Source: Myxococcales bacterium
GTDB lineage: Bacteria; Myxococcota_A; Polyangia; Haliangiales; Haliangiaceae
DNA length: 36,988 bases
NCBI GenBank assembly: GCA_028287115.1
Contig: JAQBQF010000295.1
Location: 1-36,988, forward strand
Direction of reading: 5' to 3'
The notes beneath the pieces are model-generated. The model did not search any database. It had not been told where the DNA came from and saw only the letters and a list, made by a program, of their open reading frames with translations. This document shows positions 1 to 7,933 of this stretch, piece by piece. Position 1 is the stretch's first letter, and each line of letters starts with the position of its first letter. A program made the translations under genes and the position numbers.

Positions 1-708
1 ATCGAAGCACGCCACACCTTCACTCGGGTGAACGGAGCGCCGGTCGGTGGTCGCGTTGAACTGTTGCTGCGGGAATGGCGTGAGGAGCAGGCGTAGTCCC
101 TCGACCTGCTTCGGGTTCAGGATGTGATCGAACTGCTCGTGGAAGTTCTCGAGCGTGATGAGCTTGCCACCCGAGACATCTCCGAGATCGATGCGCGTCG
201 TCAGAAAGATCGCCGGCGGGAACTCGGGCATGACGTGGTCGGGAAAATCAAAGTCGAGATCGAATCGCGTGAGGTCGCGGCCGGTCTGGCGCTTGGTCTC
301 GTCGATCGTTGACTTCGGAAACACCATGCCGCCCTCCGGATGATTCGGGTGCGGCAGCGGGAGGAATCCCTGCGGGAACAGATCGCGCGCGCGGATCTCG
401 TTCGGGGCGAGCGCGGCCAGCTTCTCCCAGGTCCATCCATTGGGCAGCCGGACGCGAATGCCCTCCTGGATGTGTTTGCCGCGAGTCATCGTGACTCCGG
501 CCGCGGGTTGAACGCTCAGATCGTAACGCGCGTTCAGCAGGTCGCGATGAGCTTGCTCGATCTTCGGTTTGTCAGCCGACATCCGCGCCAGCGTCCTGGC
601 GAACGGCTCCGGCATTTCATTCTCCGTCGGCTGTGCGAGAGCGATGATGCCAGCGGTGAACAGGCCGGCAGCCCCGAGTACCGCGGCCACTTTGATGTCG
701 AGCTTCAT
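1..708 (-). CDS. Cytochrome B6-like c-type di-haem protein, 3' end cut by window edge
   Basis: The first 236 residues of a secreted protein are present; the rest runs off the left edge. It starts at ATG 708 behind a good ribosome binding site (GGGAGGATCAG before ATG). An N-terminal hydrophobic stretch (about residues 7-25, ending AQP) acts as a signal peptide. The body resembles the family commonly annotated as 'cytochrome B6', related to di-haem cytochrome c peroxidases: motifs such as PLPHPNHPEGGMVFPK and LTRFDLDFDFPDH, and PFPQQQFNATTDRRS before the clipped end. In that family the segment here reading GVACFD is followed at once by the CH of the first haem-binding CxxCH, so the window cuts within the first haem site. 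The expected role is periplasmic electron transfer. It lies downstream of the kinase gene on the same strand, 224 bases away. Family assignment is from remembered sequence similarity. Confidence 0.75.
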   Translation of the reverse strand, partial: MKLDIKVAAVLGAAGLFTAGIIALAQPTENEMPEPFARTLARMSADKPKIEQAHRDLLNARYDLSVQPAAGVTMTRGKHIQEGIRVRLPNGWTWEKLAALAPNEIRARDLFPQGFLPLPHPNHPEGGMVFPKSTIDETKRQTGRDLTRFDLDFDFPDHVMPEFPPAIFLTTRIDLGDVSGGKLITLENFHEQFDHILNPKQVEGLRLLLTPFPQQQFNATTDRRSVHPSEGVACFD

Positions 709-903
709 CTGATCCTCCCGTGCGAGGTTGCAGCGCCCGTGACTCGCGGCACTTCGCGTTGGCACGCCGTGCACGTCGTGGACCAGGAGGTGGTCAGCGC
801 CGGGGATTCGCGACCATCCGCGAACGCTTGAAGGATCTACTCACCTTTTCGAGCGAGACGCGTGCTCGATCTCCATCCGGCTCCGGACATACCGGGCGCT
901 GAT

Positions 904-917
904 GTCACGCGTGTGAC
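904..917 (-). terminator. Possible stem-loop after the kinase gene
   Basis: GTCAC-GCGT-GTGAC forms a perfect 5-bp stem with a 4-base loop, 15 bases beyond the kinase stop codon. No T-run follows, so termination activity is uncertain. The central CACGCGTG is itself self-complementary, so a protein binding site is an alternative. Confidence 0.25.
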
Positions 918-932
918 GACGTCTCGTGTCAC

Positions 933-2810
933 TCATGACGTTCGCGCGGCCGCACCACCGGGGACCAGCTGGCGCAGATGCCACGCATGGAGGTGAAGGC
1001 GGGTTTGCGCATCCCGCAGGGCTTGGCGCAGCTGCATGAGATAGATGCAGAGCGCGACGATCGTGCCCACGCTCGTCAGCGTGAGCGTCACGATCGTGGG
1101 GAGCGGTTGCAGCGCGGTCATGTGTGGGATCACCGCGATGATGCCGTCGTGGAACTGGTACGACGGTGCGAGCACGCCGACGAGCTCGAGCGCGAGCGGC
1201 ACCACGAGCGAGACGATCACGAAGCCGACGATCGCCGGCAGCCGTAATCCGGTGGGATGGAGCGTGCCTGCGACTGCAAGCCCCACGGCGAGTGTCGGTG
1301 CCGACGCGAGCGGCCCGACTACACGCGTGAGCATCGCGACGAGTAGCGCGCTGGCGCACGCCGTCGCGACCATCCACGTCTGGCCCCGGTCGGGCCATCG
1401 CACACCGAGGGAAGCGAACGTGGTTGCCATCGCGATCAAGCACAGCACTGCGATCGTCGTCGGCCAATCGCGAATGCCCATCCAGAGGTAGAACGGCAGG
1501 AACAGGTACCAAGCGGCCATGCCGAGAGCGCCGGCCTTGCTCGCGACACGGATGGTGTCGCGCAACGATGCGTCGAGCTCTGCCTTGGCCTCGGGTGGCA
1601 TCTCCGAGGGTGGCTCGATGAGGAGCCGCGCGAGAGCTCGCGGCGCGTCCTCGCGTGTGGGATCGAGCGCCATCACGCGTCCGATCTCCTGCATCGCGCG
1701 TGCGCGCGCGCCGAGTGCGCCGGTCCCTCCCGCGGTCGCGCGTTCGGCCTCGCGCCGGGCGATCTCGAGATGCTCCGACGCGAGCTGACGCCGCAGCTCG
1801 AGATCGCGATCACCGTCGAGAAAGCGCGAGAGTGCTTCGCTCAGTTCGCGTGCGCTCGGATAACGCTGCGACGGATCCGTCGCAAGCGCGCGGCTACAGA
1901 TCGAGTCTAGCTCGGGCGGAATCGCGAGGTCCGGGCGGCGTCGCGACGGACGGCAGTCGAGCTCGTCGTCGATCTCGGCGATAGCCACGGCAAGCGTTTG
2001 CATCGGGCGCAACGGCTCGAGAGCGAGGAGCTCGAACAGAATCGCGCCAAGCGCCCAGACGTCGGTGCACGGACCGATCGCATCGACCTCGCCGAGGAGC
2101 TGTTCGCGCGGCATGTAGCCTATCGTGCCGACCACCTCCCCCACTGTCGTCGCGTCGGCGATCGGCGAAGCGCGCCGGCTCGAGGTTATCACCACGTCGC
2201 TTGCACCGAGGATGCGTGCGATGCCCCAATCGAGGACGTAGACCTCGCCGAAATCACCGAGCATCACGTTGCCGGGCTTGAGGTCGCGGTGAACGACACC
2301 GCGGCTATGCGCGAAGTCGACCGCGAGACAGACGCTGTCGAAGGCAGTCAGTAGGCGGCGCCGCGAATACAAACCCGTCGCCGCGCGATCATCTGTGCGC
2401 AGGCGCGCGATGATGTCACCGAGCGTCGCACCGCGCACGCGCTTCATCGTGAACCACGCATCGCCGTGGCTGTCGACGCCCAGGTCGTACACCGGCACGA
2501 CCGCGGGATGCTCGAGCTGACCTTGCACGCGCGCTTCACGAACGAAGCGAGCGCGGCCCGCGGTCTCGTCGCCCCGGTCGCGGAGCATCCGCTTCAACGC
2601 GATGTCGCGTCCGATCTGCACGTCTTTGGCGACGAGCACCTGGCCCATTCCGCCTTCCGCTAGAACGTAGGAGTCGCGGTAGCGCTCGTCGAACGGCGGG
2701 TTCTGCAGCGACGAGCTCGACGCGCCTACCTGCTCGGAGCCCTCGACATCGACGAGCGTGTTCGCCAACGCATGCTCGGCCGCGCCGGCGTGGTCCTTGA
2801 GCTCTGCCAT
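933..2810 (-). CDS. Membrane-anchored Ser/Thr protein kinase
   Basis: A 625-residue Hanks-type kinase. The glycine loop (AEGGMGQVLVAKD, residues 51-63), catalytic lysine (ALKRM, K73), catalytic loop (HRDLKPGNV, H174-V182) and metal-binding motif are all present, so it should be active; the usual DFG reads DWG (194-196). Residues 340-400 look like a short helical, TPR-like segment. About six hydrophobic segments between 430 and 595 form a membrane domain, and a charged tail follows. There is no extracytoplasmic PASTA or other known sensor domain, so the membrane bundle itself may sense. ATG 2810 is preferred over earlier in-frame starts: the kinase domain begins soon after, and a TATACT hexamer lies exactly six bases upstream. 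It is divergent from the lipoprotein gene at 2995. Substrate unknown. Confidence 0.9.
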   Translation of the reverse strand: MAELKDHAGAAEHALANTLVDVEGSEQVGASSSSLQNPPFDERYRDSYVLAEGGMGQVLVAKDVQIGRDIALKRMLRDRGDETAGRARFVREARVQGQLEHPAVVPVYDLGVDSHGDAWFTMKRVRGATLGDIIARLRTDDRAATGLYSRRRLLTAFDSVCLAVDFAHSRGVVHRDLKPGNVMLGDFGEVYVLDWGIARILGASDVVITSSRRASPIADATTVGEVVGTIGYMPREQLLGEVDAIGPCTDVWALGAILFELLALEPLRPMQTLAVAIAEIDDELDCRPSRRRPDLAIPPELDSICSRALATDPSQRYPSARELSEALSRFLDGDRDLELRRQLASEHLEIARREAERATAGGTGALGARARAMQEIGRVMALDPTREDAPRALARLLIEPPSEMPPEAKAELDASLRDTIRVASKAGALGMAAWYLFLPFYLWMGIRDWPTTIAVLCLIAMATTFASLGVRWPDRGQTWMVATACASALLVAMLTRVVGPLASAPTLAVGLAVAGTLHPTGLRLPAIVGFVIVSLVVPLALELVGVLAPSYQFHDGIIAVIPHMTALQPLPTIVTLTLTSVGTIVALCIYLMQLRQALRDAQTRLHLHAWHLRQLVPGGAAARTS

Positions 2811-2816
2811 CGGGCG

Positions 2817-2822
2817 AGTATA
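2817..2822 (-). promoter_or_regulatory. -10-like TATACT, 6 bases before kinase ATG
   Basis: TATACT followed by CGCCCG and then ATG 2810. The hexamer is one base from TATAAT, and the spacing puts the expected transcription start at the A of ATG. No Shine-Dalgarno sequence is present, which fits a leaderless message. No convincing -35 box is visible. Confidence 0.6.
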
Positions 2823-2983
2823 CCGGTCGCTCGTGGCGGCGGATCGGGTCGCCATGTTCGACGTCCGGTCTTCGACGCGAGGGTGGCGAGACGGATCCCG
2901 ATCGGCTATCGACAGTTCCTTCCCCCGTGTCGCGGAGCCTCGACTTTGTAGGCGGCAGGTCGATTTCTTCGGCTTGCTTCGAC

Positions 2984-2989
2984 TACCCT
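2984..2989 (+). promoter_or_regulatory. -10-like TACCCT, 5 bases before ATG 2995
   Basis: TACCCT, then GACCC, then ATG. The spacing is one base shorter than in the best examples in this window. No Shine-Dalgarno sequence lies upstream of this start. Confidence 0.4.
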
Positions 2990-2994
2990 GACCC

Positions 2995-4437
2995 ATGGTC
3001 AAGGCTCATCTCCTTCAGAATCTCGCTGTGCCCATGTTGTTCGCGCTGACCGCATGTGGCGGGTCGTTCCGGCGGCCAGTGGGAACCGAGACACTCGCCC
3101 AGCTCCGAGTGGTCACCCTCGACTCCGAAGCGCAGGGAAACGGCGCCGAAAGCGAATGCATCTTCAAGCGCGACGTCAACGCGTGCGCGTGGGTCAGCGC
3201 GTACTGGAAAGCGGATTACGCCGATGCGATCCAGAACTGCACCACGGGCGATCTCAAACGCTGCAAGGACGCCGTCTCGTATGCAGGCGCCTGTGAGATC
3301 CGCGGCCTGATCAGCGGTCATGACGGGGGTGACTACCCCGAGCTCAATCAGGAAGGCGGCGGGCCCGTCAACGGCTGCTACAGCCACGGCTTCCCGCCCG
3401 ACCTCGTAACCCCGCCGTCACCGATCAGCATCGACAAGGCGATCGAGTATCTCGCGATTGGCTGCAAGCGTGGAGATCATCGCAGCTGTCTGGCAGGAAT
3501 GAACGCTCTCGACAACGGCATGATGCTCGGCTTGGAAGTCGGACAAGACTTCGAGACGGCAAAGGCATTCTGTCTCGTTGCCATGCCTACTGCACTTGAA
3601 GGCAATCCCGACGGGTGCGATTTGCACGGTAGGATGAAGGAGACCGCCGAGGACCGCGCCGCGCGCTTCGACCGCGTCACCGCGGTCTACGCCGCGCATC
3701 AGCAGGCGTGGGCGGCGCTCGCGGGGAAGATCAAGCAAGACCGCGCCGAGTCGGAGGGAGCCACCCTGCGGGCGATCGGCAAGGGTCTCTCGGAGGGCAC
3801 GGCGACGAACACCGCCGTGACCGCGAGCCTGACGACTGCCCAACAGAAGATCAATACGACGGTGGCCGCGAGTGACGCGAAGAACAAGAAGCTGCCCGCG
3901 GCGTCCGGACCGACAGCAGCACCGAAACCGGCACCGGCACCGGCACAAACGGCGGCTGCCGCAAAGCAGAAGAACCTCGACGACTGCCTCGCGCGACCGA
4001 TCACACAGCTCCGCACGACACAGACCAACCCGTTCATCGCCAACCGACAGGGCTTCGAGTCGCTACTCGCCGCGGTGCATCGGTGCAAGTCACAGCCGTG
4101 GAAGACCTGCATGTTCGCCCCGCACATGGGCGCGCTGTGGGCGATCGAGCCCAGAGCCGACAGCGACCATACAGACCTGTTCCGCCGGTTCAACGCGCCC
4201 GGCATCCACGGCGTTTCCGACGTCTGTCTCGATCAGCCGGTGAGGGGAACGCGTGGCGACTGCGAGACGGACGTCACCACGAACCGCGATGTCTGCATCG
4301 CGCGCCTGACCCAGGACATCGACCAGATGAACTGCGACTTTGGCATGCTCCCCAAGGTGTGGGCGGCCGAGACCACCAAGCGCGATGCCGACGCGAAGAC
4401 GAAACAAGACGAAGCCTGTCATCGCCAGTTCGATTGA
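2995..4437 (+). CDS. Cysteine-rich lipoprotein with Sel1-like N-terminal part
   Basis: A 480-residue protein with a lipoprotein signal: the hydrophobic stretch ends in lipobox LTAC with C21 as the likely lipidated cysteine. The N-terminal half contains segments of the form AIEYLAIGCKRGDHRSCLAG, resembling the cysteine-containing Sel1/TPR-like repeats common in myxobacterial lipoproteins, though only weakly regular. Residues about 300-325 are an Ala/Pro linker (PKPAPAPAQTAAAA). The C-terminal part has six or more cysteines and no domain I recognise. It is divergent from the kinase gene across 184 bases. Outer-membrane or periplasmic location is likely; the function is unknown. Confidence 0.85.
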   Translation: MVKAHLLQNLAVPMLFALTACGGSFRRPVGTETLAQLRVVTLDSEAQGNGAESECIFKRDVNACAWVSAYWKADYADAIQNCTTGDLKRCKDAVSYAGACEIRGLISGHDGGDYPELNQEGGGPVNGCYSHGFPPDLVTPPSPISIDKAIEYLAIGCKRGDHRSCLAGMNALDNGMMLGLEVGQDFETAKAFCLVAMPTALEGNPDGCDLHGRMKETAEDRAARFDRVTAVYAAHQQAWAALAGKIKQDRAESEGATLRAIGKGLSEGTATNTAVTASLTTAQQKINTTVAASDAKNKKLPAASGPTAAPKPAPAPAQTAAAAKQKNLDDCLARPITQLRTTQTNPFIANRQGFESLLAAVHRCKSQPWKTCMFAPHMGALWAIEPRADSDHTDLFRRFNAPGIHGVSDVCLDQPVRGTRGDCETDVTTNRDVCIARLTQDIDQMNCDFGMLPKVWAAETTKRDADAKTKQDEACHRQFD

Positions 4438-4484
4438 AAGACGCAACGCGCTGGCACGACGTCCCCGGAGCCGAGGACCAGAGG

Positions 4485-4490
4485 TAGTCT
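4485..4490 (+). promoter_or_regulatory. -10-like TAGTCT, 6 bases before ATG 4497
   Basis: TAGTCT, then CGCGGG, then ATG of the DUF1697 gene. It matches TAnnnT at the leaderless spacing. No Shine-Dalgarno sequence is present. Confidence 0.6.
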
Positions 4491-4496
4491 CGCGGG

Positions 4497-5006
4497 ATGC
4501 GGTACGCGGCCTTCCTTCGCGGAGTCAGTCCCCTCAACGCGAAGATGCCGGAGCTCAAGCGTGCCTTCGAGGCGGCAGGATTCACCGACGTGAAGACGGT
4601 CGTATCGAGCGGCAACGTCGTGTTCTCGACGCGCGCTACATCGATCTCTGCGCTCGAGCGCAAGGCCGAAGCAGCAATGACGAGGCATCTCGATCGATCG
4701 TTCCTTACGATCATCCGGCCGGTCGAAGCACTCCAGGCTCTGCTCGCCTCCGATCCGTATCGCGTGTTCGAGCTCTCCTCGAAGGCGAAGCGCGTGGTCA
4801 CGTTCCTTCGCGTGCCCCCCAAGACACGGCTGAAGTTGCCGATCGAGTCCGATGGTGCGGGAATCCTCGCGGTCGCGGGCAACGAAGTCTTGAGCGCCTA
4901 CGTCCCGGGCCCGCGCGGCCCGGTATTCATGAGGTTGATCGAGAAGGCATGCGGCAAGGACGTCACGACCCGCACGTGGGACACGATCATCAAGGTGACG
5001 CGCTGA
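4497..5006 (+). CDS. DUF1697 family protein
   Basis: A 169-residue cytosolic protein of the DUF1697 family. The hallmark start YAAFLRGVSPLNAKMPELK (residues 3-21) and the SSGNVVFST segment match the family's LLRGINVGG...M.ELK and SGNVVF pattern, and the length is normal. The family has no established biochemical role. It sits 59 bases after the lipoprotein gene but has its own candidate promoter, and it faces hpnR with a short shared hairpin between the two stop codons. Confidence 0.85.
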   Translation: MRYAAFLRGVSPLNAKMPELKRAFEAAGFTDVKTVVSSGNVVFSTRATSISALERKAEAAMTRHLDRSFLTIIRPVEALQALLASDPYRVFELSSKAKRVVTFLRVPPKTRLKLPIESDGAGILAVAGNEVLSAYVPGPRGPVFMRLIEKACGKDVTTRTWDTIIKVTR

Positions 5007-5025
5007 GTGCGTCGCCGCGCAGCGA

Positions 5026-5041
5026 CGGCGGATCTCCGCCG
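5026..5041. terminator. Hairpin between convergent genes
   Basis: CGGCGG-ATCT-CCGCCG, a perfect 6-bp GC stem with a 4-base loop, lies in the 43-base gap between the stops of the DUF1697 gene and hpnR. It could serve both directions; there is no T-run on either side. Confidence 0.4.
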
Positions 5042-5049
5042 CTCGAGGA

Positions 5050-6579
5050 TCATCCCAAAGGCTTCTCCGCCTCCGCGGTGATCGCGAGGTTTGCCTCCGC
5101 GGCCTTGTTACTCGGTTGCAGTACGAACAGCTTGCGCCGCTCGAGCGGCTGGCGGTCGCTCGCCGGGAGCGTCATCTGGTATGTCACCGCGCGCGCGTGA
5201 TCCGCCAGCTGACGTTTCGGGTTGTAGACGGTGTTGAAGCGCCACAGCATCTTGATGAAGTTCGTCTGGCCTTGCAGCAGCAGGCGGGCCGAGATCGCAG
5301 CCGTTGCTTTGAGCGCGGCGAGTCCGAGGTGCTTGCGGTTGAGCACTTGTTGCGTCTTCACGAGCTCGGCGTAGAAGCGTTCGAGCGGCAACTTCGTCGG
5401 AAGAACCGCATGCTGGATGTCGAACAGGCGATAGTCGCGCGTCGTGAAGGCGCGCGCGTTGGTGACAAAGCTCTCGGTGCCCGGATAGGGCGTGTTGACC
5501 GTGACGTTCACGATCTCGGGCACCGATAGCGCCCAGTCGCGGATCACCGCGAACCGCGCCTCGTCCCAATCGGGATCGGCGATGATGTTGACCGCGACCG
5601 TGATGCCGAGCGCGCGCGCGCATTCGAGCGCCTCGAAGTTCTTGCTGAGCGGAATGCGCTTGCGGAACACTTTGAGGCCCTCGGCGTCGATCGCCTCGAG
5701 ACCGAGGAACATGTACTCGAGGCCGAGCTTCTTCCACCGCGCGAACAGCTCCTTGTTGCGCAGCAGCACGTCACCGCGCGTCTCGAGGTAGTAGCGCTTC
5801 TTGATCCTTCGGCGCTCGATCGCGTCGGCGATCGCGTGGCCGTGGTCGGCTTGGATGAACGCGACGTCGTCGACGATGAACACACCTGGTTCGCGGATCG
5901 TCGCGAGATCCGCGGCGCAGACCTCAGGCGCGATCTTGCGATAGCTACGGCCGTAGAACGTCCACGCGCTACAAAACGAGCAGTCCCACGGACACCCGCG
6001 GGAGAACTCGATCGACGCCGCCGGATCGAGCACGCCGATGAAGTATTTCTTGCGATTCGCGAGCAGGTCGCGCGCCGGGCGCAGATGGTCGAGGGAATGG
6101 ATCGTCTCCGGCGGCGGCCCTTCACCGTCGAGCGTCATCACGCCGGCGACGCGATGGAGCTGCGTCGGGTCGTCGCGCCACGCGGCGAGCAAACGCGGTG
6201 CAGCTTCTTCGCCTTCGCCGCGCACGACGCAATCGACTGCTCCAGCCGCGTGATCGAGGAGCTCGCGTGCCGTGAACGAGGCACTGTGCCCGCCGACGCA
6301 GGTCAGCGTGTGCGGCCGCCGCTGCTTGATTGCCTTGCAGAGATCGACGACCTCGGGAAGGTTCGCGAGGTAATTCATGCCGAACAGCACCGCCTCGGGA
6401 CGAAACTCGTCGACGAGTCGGAAGAACGTGCGATGCGATGAAGCTTGCAGATCGAGCAGCCGCACGTCGTGGCCAGAGTTGCGAACGGCGGCGGCGACGA
6501 GCTCGACGCCGAGCGGCTCGAGACGCAGAAAGATCTCGTTGTACATGAGCCCGCTCGGGTGAACGCACAGGACCCTCAC
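5050..6579 (-). CDS. hpnR: Hopanoid C-3 methylase (B12-binding radical SAM)
   Basis: A 509-residue enzyme. The N-terminal part (about 1-150) is a cobalamin-binding Rossmann-like domain beginning RVLCVHPSGLMYNEIFLRL, with CVGGHSASFTAREL at 94-107. The radical SAM domain follows, with the iron-sulphur motif C196-x3-C200-x2-C203 (RGCPWDCSFCSAW). Long stretches such as YFIGVLDPAASIEF, VFIVDDVAFIQADHG, YYLETRGDVLLRNKE and GQTNFIKMLWRFN match what I remember of HpnR, which methylates hopanoids at C-3 using methylcobalamin and SAM. The start is GTG 6579, giving the family-like N-terminus; no clear Shine-Dalgarno sequence or TAnnnT box precedes it. No squalene-hopene cyclase or other hpn gene is in the window, so it stands alone. 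Substrate specificity is inferred from similarity; a closely related B12 radical SAM methylase is the alternative. Confidence 0.85.
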   Translation of the reverse strand: MRVLCVHPSGLMYNEIFLRLEPLGVELVAAAVRNSGHDVRLLDLQASSHRTFFRLVDEFRPEAVLFGMNYLANLPEVVDLCKAIKQRRPHTLTCVGGHSASFTARELLDHAAGAVDCVVRGEGEEAAPRLLAAWRDDPTQLHRVAGVMTLDGEGPPPETIHSLDHLRPARDLLANRKKYFIGVLDPAASIEFSRGCPWDCSFCSAWTFYGRSYRKIAPEVCAADLATIREPGVFIVDDVAFIQADHGHAIADAIERRRIKKRYYLETRGDVLLRNKELFARWKKLGLEYMFLGLEAIDAEGLKVFRKRIPLSKNFEALECARALGITVAVNIIADPDWDEARFAVIRDWALSVPEIVNVTVNTPYPGTESFVTNARAFTTRDYRLFDIQHAVLPTKLPLERFYAELVKTQQVLNRKHLGLAALKATAAISARLLLQGQTNFIKMLWRFNTVYNPKRQLADHARAVTYQMTLPASDRQPLERRKLFVLQPSNKAAEANLAITAEAEKPLG

Positions 6580-6762
6580 GAGCGTGGCGTGCCCTTCGGG
6601 TCATCGACGTCATCGCAGCACAGCCGCGAATCGCGCTCTCCCCCGACTGGTTGGATCATGCTGCGTTCGTACCTCCGAGTACGTACGCGGCCAGTCGGAG
6701 TGGCGGAGTCTCTACGATCTCACGCGCCGGCGATCCGGATGCGTGTCGCCGAGCGCCCGTGT

Positions 6763-6789
6763 CGCAGTCCTGGCGTGATCTCGACTGCG
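6763..6789 (-). terminator. Stem-loop just after small lipoprotein gene
   Basis: CGCAGTC (6763-6769) pairs with GACTGCG (6783-6789), a perfect 7-bp stem with a 13-base loop, starting two bases after the stop codon of the lipoprotein gene. No T-run follows. Confidence 0.4.
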
Positions 6790-6791
6790 GG

Positions 6792-7256
6792 TCACGGGCA
6801 CCGCAGGACTTCGAACGTGCCGCTCAGCGAGTACATCTTTGTACTGATGGTGTCGGAGTACGAAACCGTCCCCGCAACACTCGCGGAATTCGAGCTGGTG
6901 ATCTCGACCGAGCCGCTGTTCGAGCCAGTCCCGGTGAACGAACCGATGTTGTGTAACAGCTCGACGCCTACGTTGCCGTAGTGGTTGACGTCGAGCGCGG
7001 GCATCGAGATCGCTGCACTGTCGCCGCTCGGTGGGTCGGCGGCCGTGAGGCTATCGCAGTTGATCGGCTCCGAGCCGAGCAAGATCACGAAGCCGGTCTT
7101 TCGCGGCGCGGCGACGCCGTACTTGATCGCGTAGGCGGAGCCATCGTAGCTCCCCGCGACGCTGCCCGAGATCAGGGGCTCGCCGGTGATCGTGGTACCC
7201 CCGCAGCCCGCCGCTGACGCCGAAGCAACTATCATGATCTGGTAGAGACGCATCAT
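6792..7256 (-). CDS. Small lipoprotein of unknown function
   Basis: A 154-residue predicted lipoprotein. The signal peptide MMRLYQIMIVASASAAGC ends in lipobox AAGC with C18 as the lipidation site. The mature part is rich in Ser, Thr and Gly with alternating short hydrophobic stretches (SGSVAGSYDGSAYAIKYG, SVAGTVSYSDTIS), which suggests a beta-rich fold; two cysteines (in INCDS and the terminal LRCP) could form a disulphide. ATG 7256 is chosen because GGAGG lies six bases upstream and the signal peptide then starts cleanly; a longer in-frame reading from 7430 is not supported. It is divergent from the broken YjbR-type gene, with an 18-bp palindrome between them. Confidence 0.75.
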   Translation of the reverse strand: MMRLYQIMIVASASAAGCGGTTITGEPLISGSVAGSYDGSAYAIKYGVAAPRKTGFVILLGSEPINCDSLTAADPPSGDSAAISMPALDVNHYGNVGVELLHNIGSFTGTGSNSGSVEITSSNSASVAGTVSYSDTISTKMYSLSGTFEVLRCP

Positions 7257-7325
7257 CGATTCCCTCCGCACTCGTGTGTTGCAAGGCGAGCACCGCGCCT
7301 GCAGATCACTCATTATGCGGGCACC

Positions 7326-7343
7326 TGTGACCGCGCGGTCACA
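7326..7343. promoter_or_regulatory. 18-bp perfect palindrome, operator candidate
   Basis: TGTGACCGCGCGGTCACA is a perfect palindrome in the 149-base gap between two divergent genes. The half-sites TGTGA and TCACA are those of the CRP/FNR family, but the spacer is 8 bases instead of the usual 6. It lies 70-87 bases upstream of the lipoprotein start and 63-80 upstream of the YjbR-type start, so it could control either. Confidence 0.45.
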
Positions 7344-7405
7344 CGTCATGGAGACTTTCGACAACACCCGATGTTGGGCTACATGTCGTTTGGGCGAAGC
7401 AAGCC

Positions 7406-7868
7406 ATGATCGACAGAGCTGTTCTCGCAACGCTTCGCGCCATCTGCCGGCGCGTTCCCGAATCGAAAGAAGAGGCGGCGTGGGTCGGAAGGCGCTGGAA
7501 GATCCGCACGCGCACCTTTGCGCACGTTCTCGAGATCAATGACGGTGGCCTCCTGCGTTTGCCCGCGCCGCGGGGAATGACGGTCCCTTGATCGTGCTGA
7601 CGTTCCGCTCGTCGGGGTTCCTCTACGATGCCCTTCGCACGGCGGGCCCTCCGTTCTTTCACGCCGAGTGGGGGACCCTGTGGGGGAGAAGGTGATCGGC
7701 ATGCGACTGGCCGGCAAAGTCGACTGGGACGAAGTCGCGACCGTCCTCACCGAGAGTTATCGGTTGCTCGCGCCGAAGAAGCTGGCCGCCGAGCTCGGAG
7801 ATGTGTCGCCGAGCAAGCGTGCAGCGACGCGCTCCCGCAGATCCGGATCGCGCAGACGTGGTGGCTAA
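7406..7868 (+). pseudogene. YjbR/MmcQ-type DNA-binding-like protein, broken by two frameshifts
   Basis: Three successive frames each encode one part of a YjbR/MmcQ-like protein. Frame one (from ATG 7406) gives RRVPESKEEAAWVGRRWKIR...TFAHVLEINDG. Frame two gives WPPAFARAAGNDGPLIVLTF...PPFFHAEWG once one G is restored in GACGGTGGCC (near 7544). Frame three gives EKVIGMRLAGKVDWDEVATV followed by LTESYRLLAPKKLAAEL once one G is restored in a G5 run (7670-7674 or 7682-7686). The joined product would be about 155 residues, normal for the family plus an Arg/Ser-rich tail. Every segment is well conserved, so the breaks are either recent or consensus errors in G-runs. Proteins of this fold are often annotated as DNA-binding, with little evidence. 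Confidence 0.75.
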
Positions 7869-7921
7869 CGTCTCGGTGTCGACAGGTGACGTTCCGGCGA
7901 GCGAGCGAGCTCGATTCTCGC

Positions 7922-7927
7922 TACGTT
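7922..7927 (+). promoter_or_regulatory. -10-like TACGTT, 6 bases before ATG 7934
   Basis: TACGTT, then GCGCGC, then ATG of the GST gene. Leaderless spacing, no Shine-Dalgarno sequence. Confidence 0.55.
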
Positions 7928-7933
7928 GCGCGC

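Noticed and set aside
758..780. TGGCAC sequence resembling a sigma-54 site, and a CTACQ-like reading on the other strand resembling a haem motif
   Set aside because: The sigma-54 spacing is one base short and points away from any gene start; the motif lacks the histidine of CxxCH and lies outside a gene.
2811..3002. N-terminal extension of the kinase reaching into the divergent lipoprotein gene
   Set aside because: It would overlap the opposite gene start, is low in complexity, and ignores the TATACT box placed for ATG 2810.
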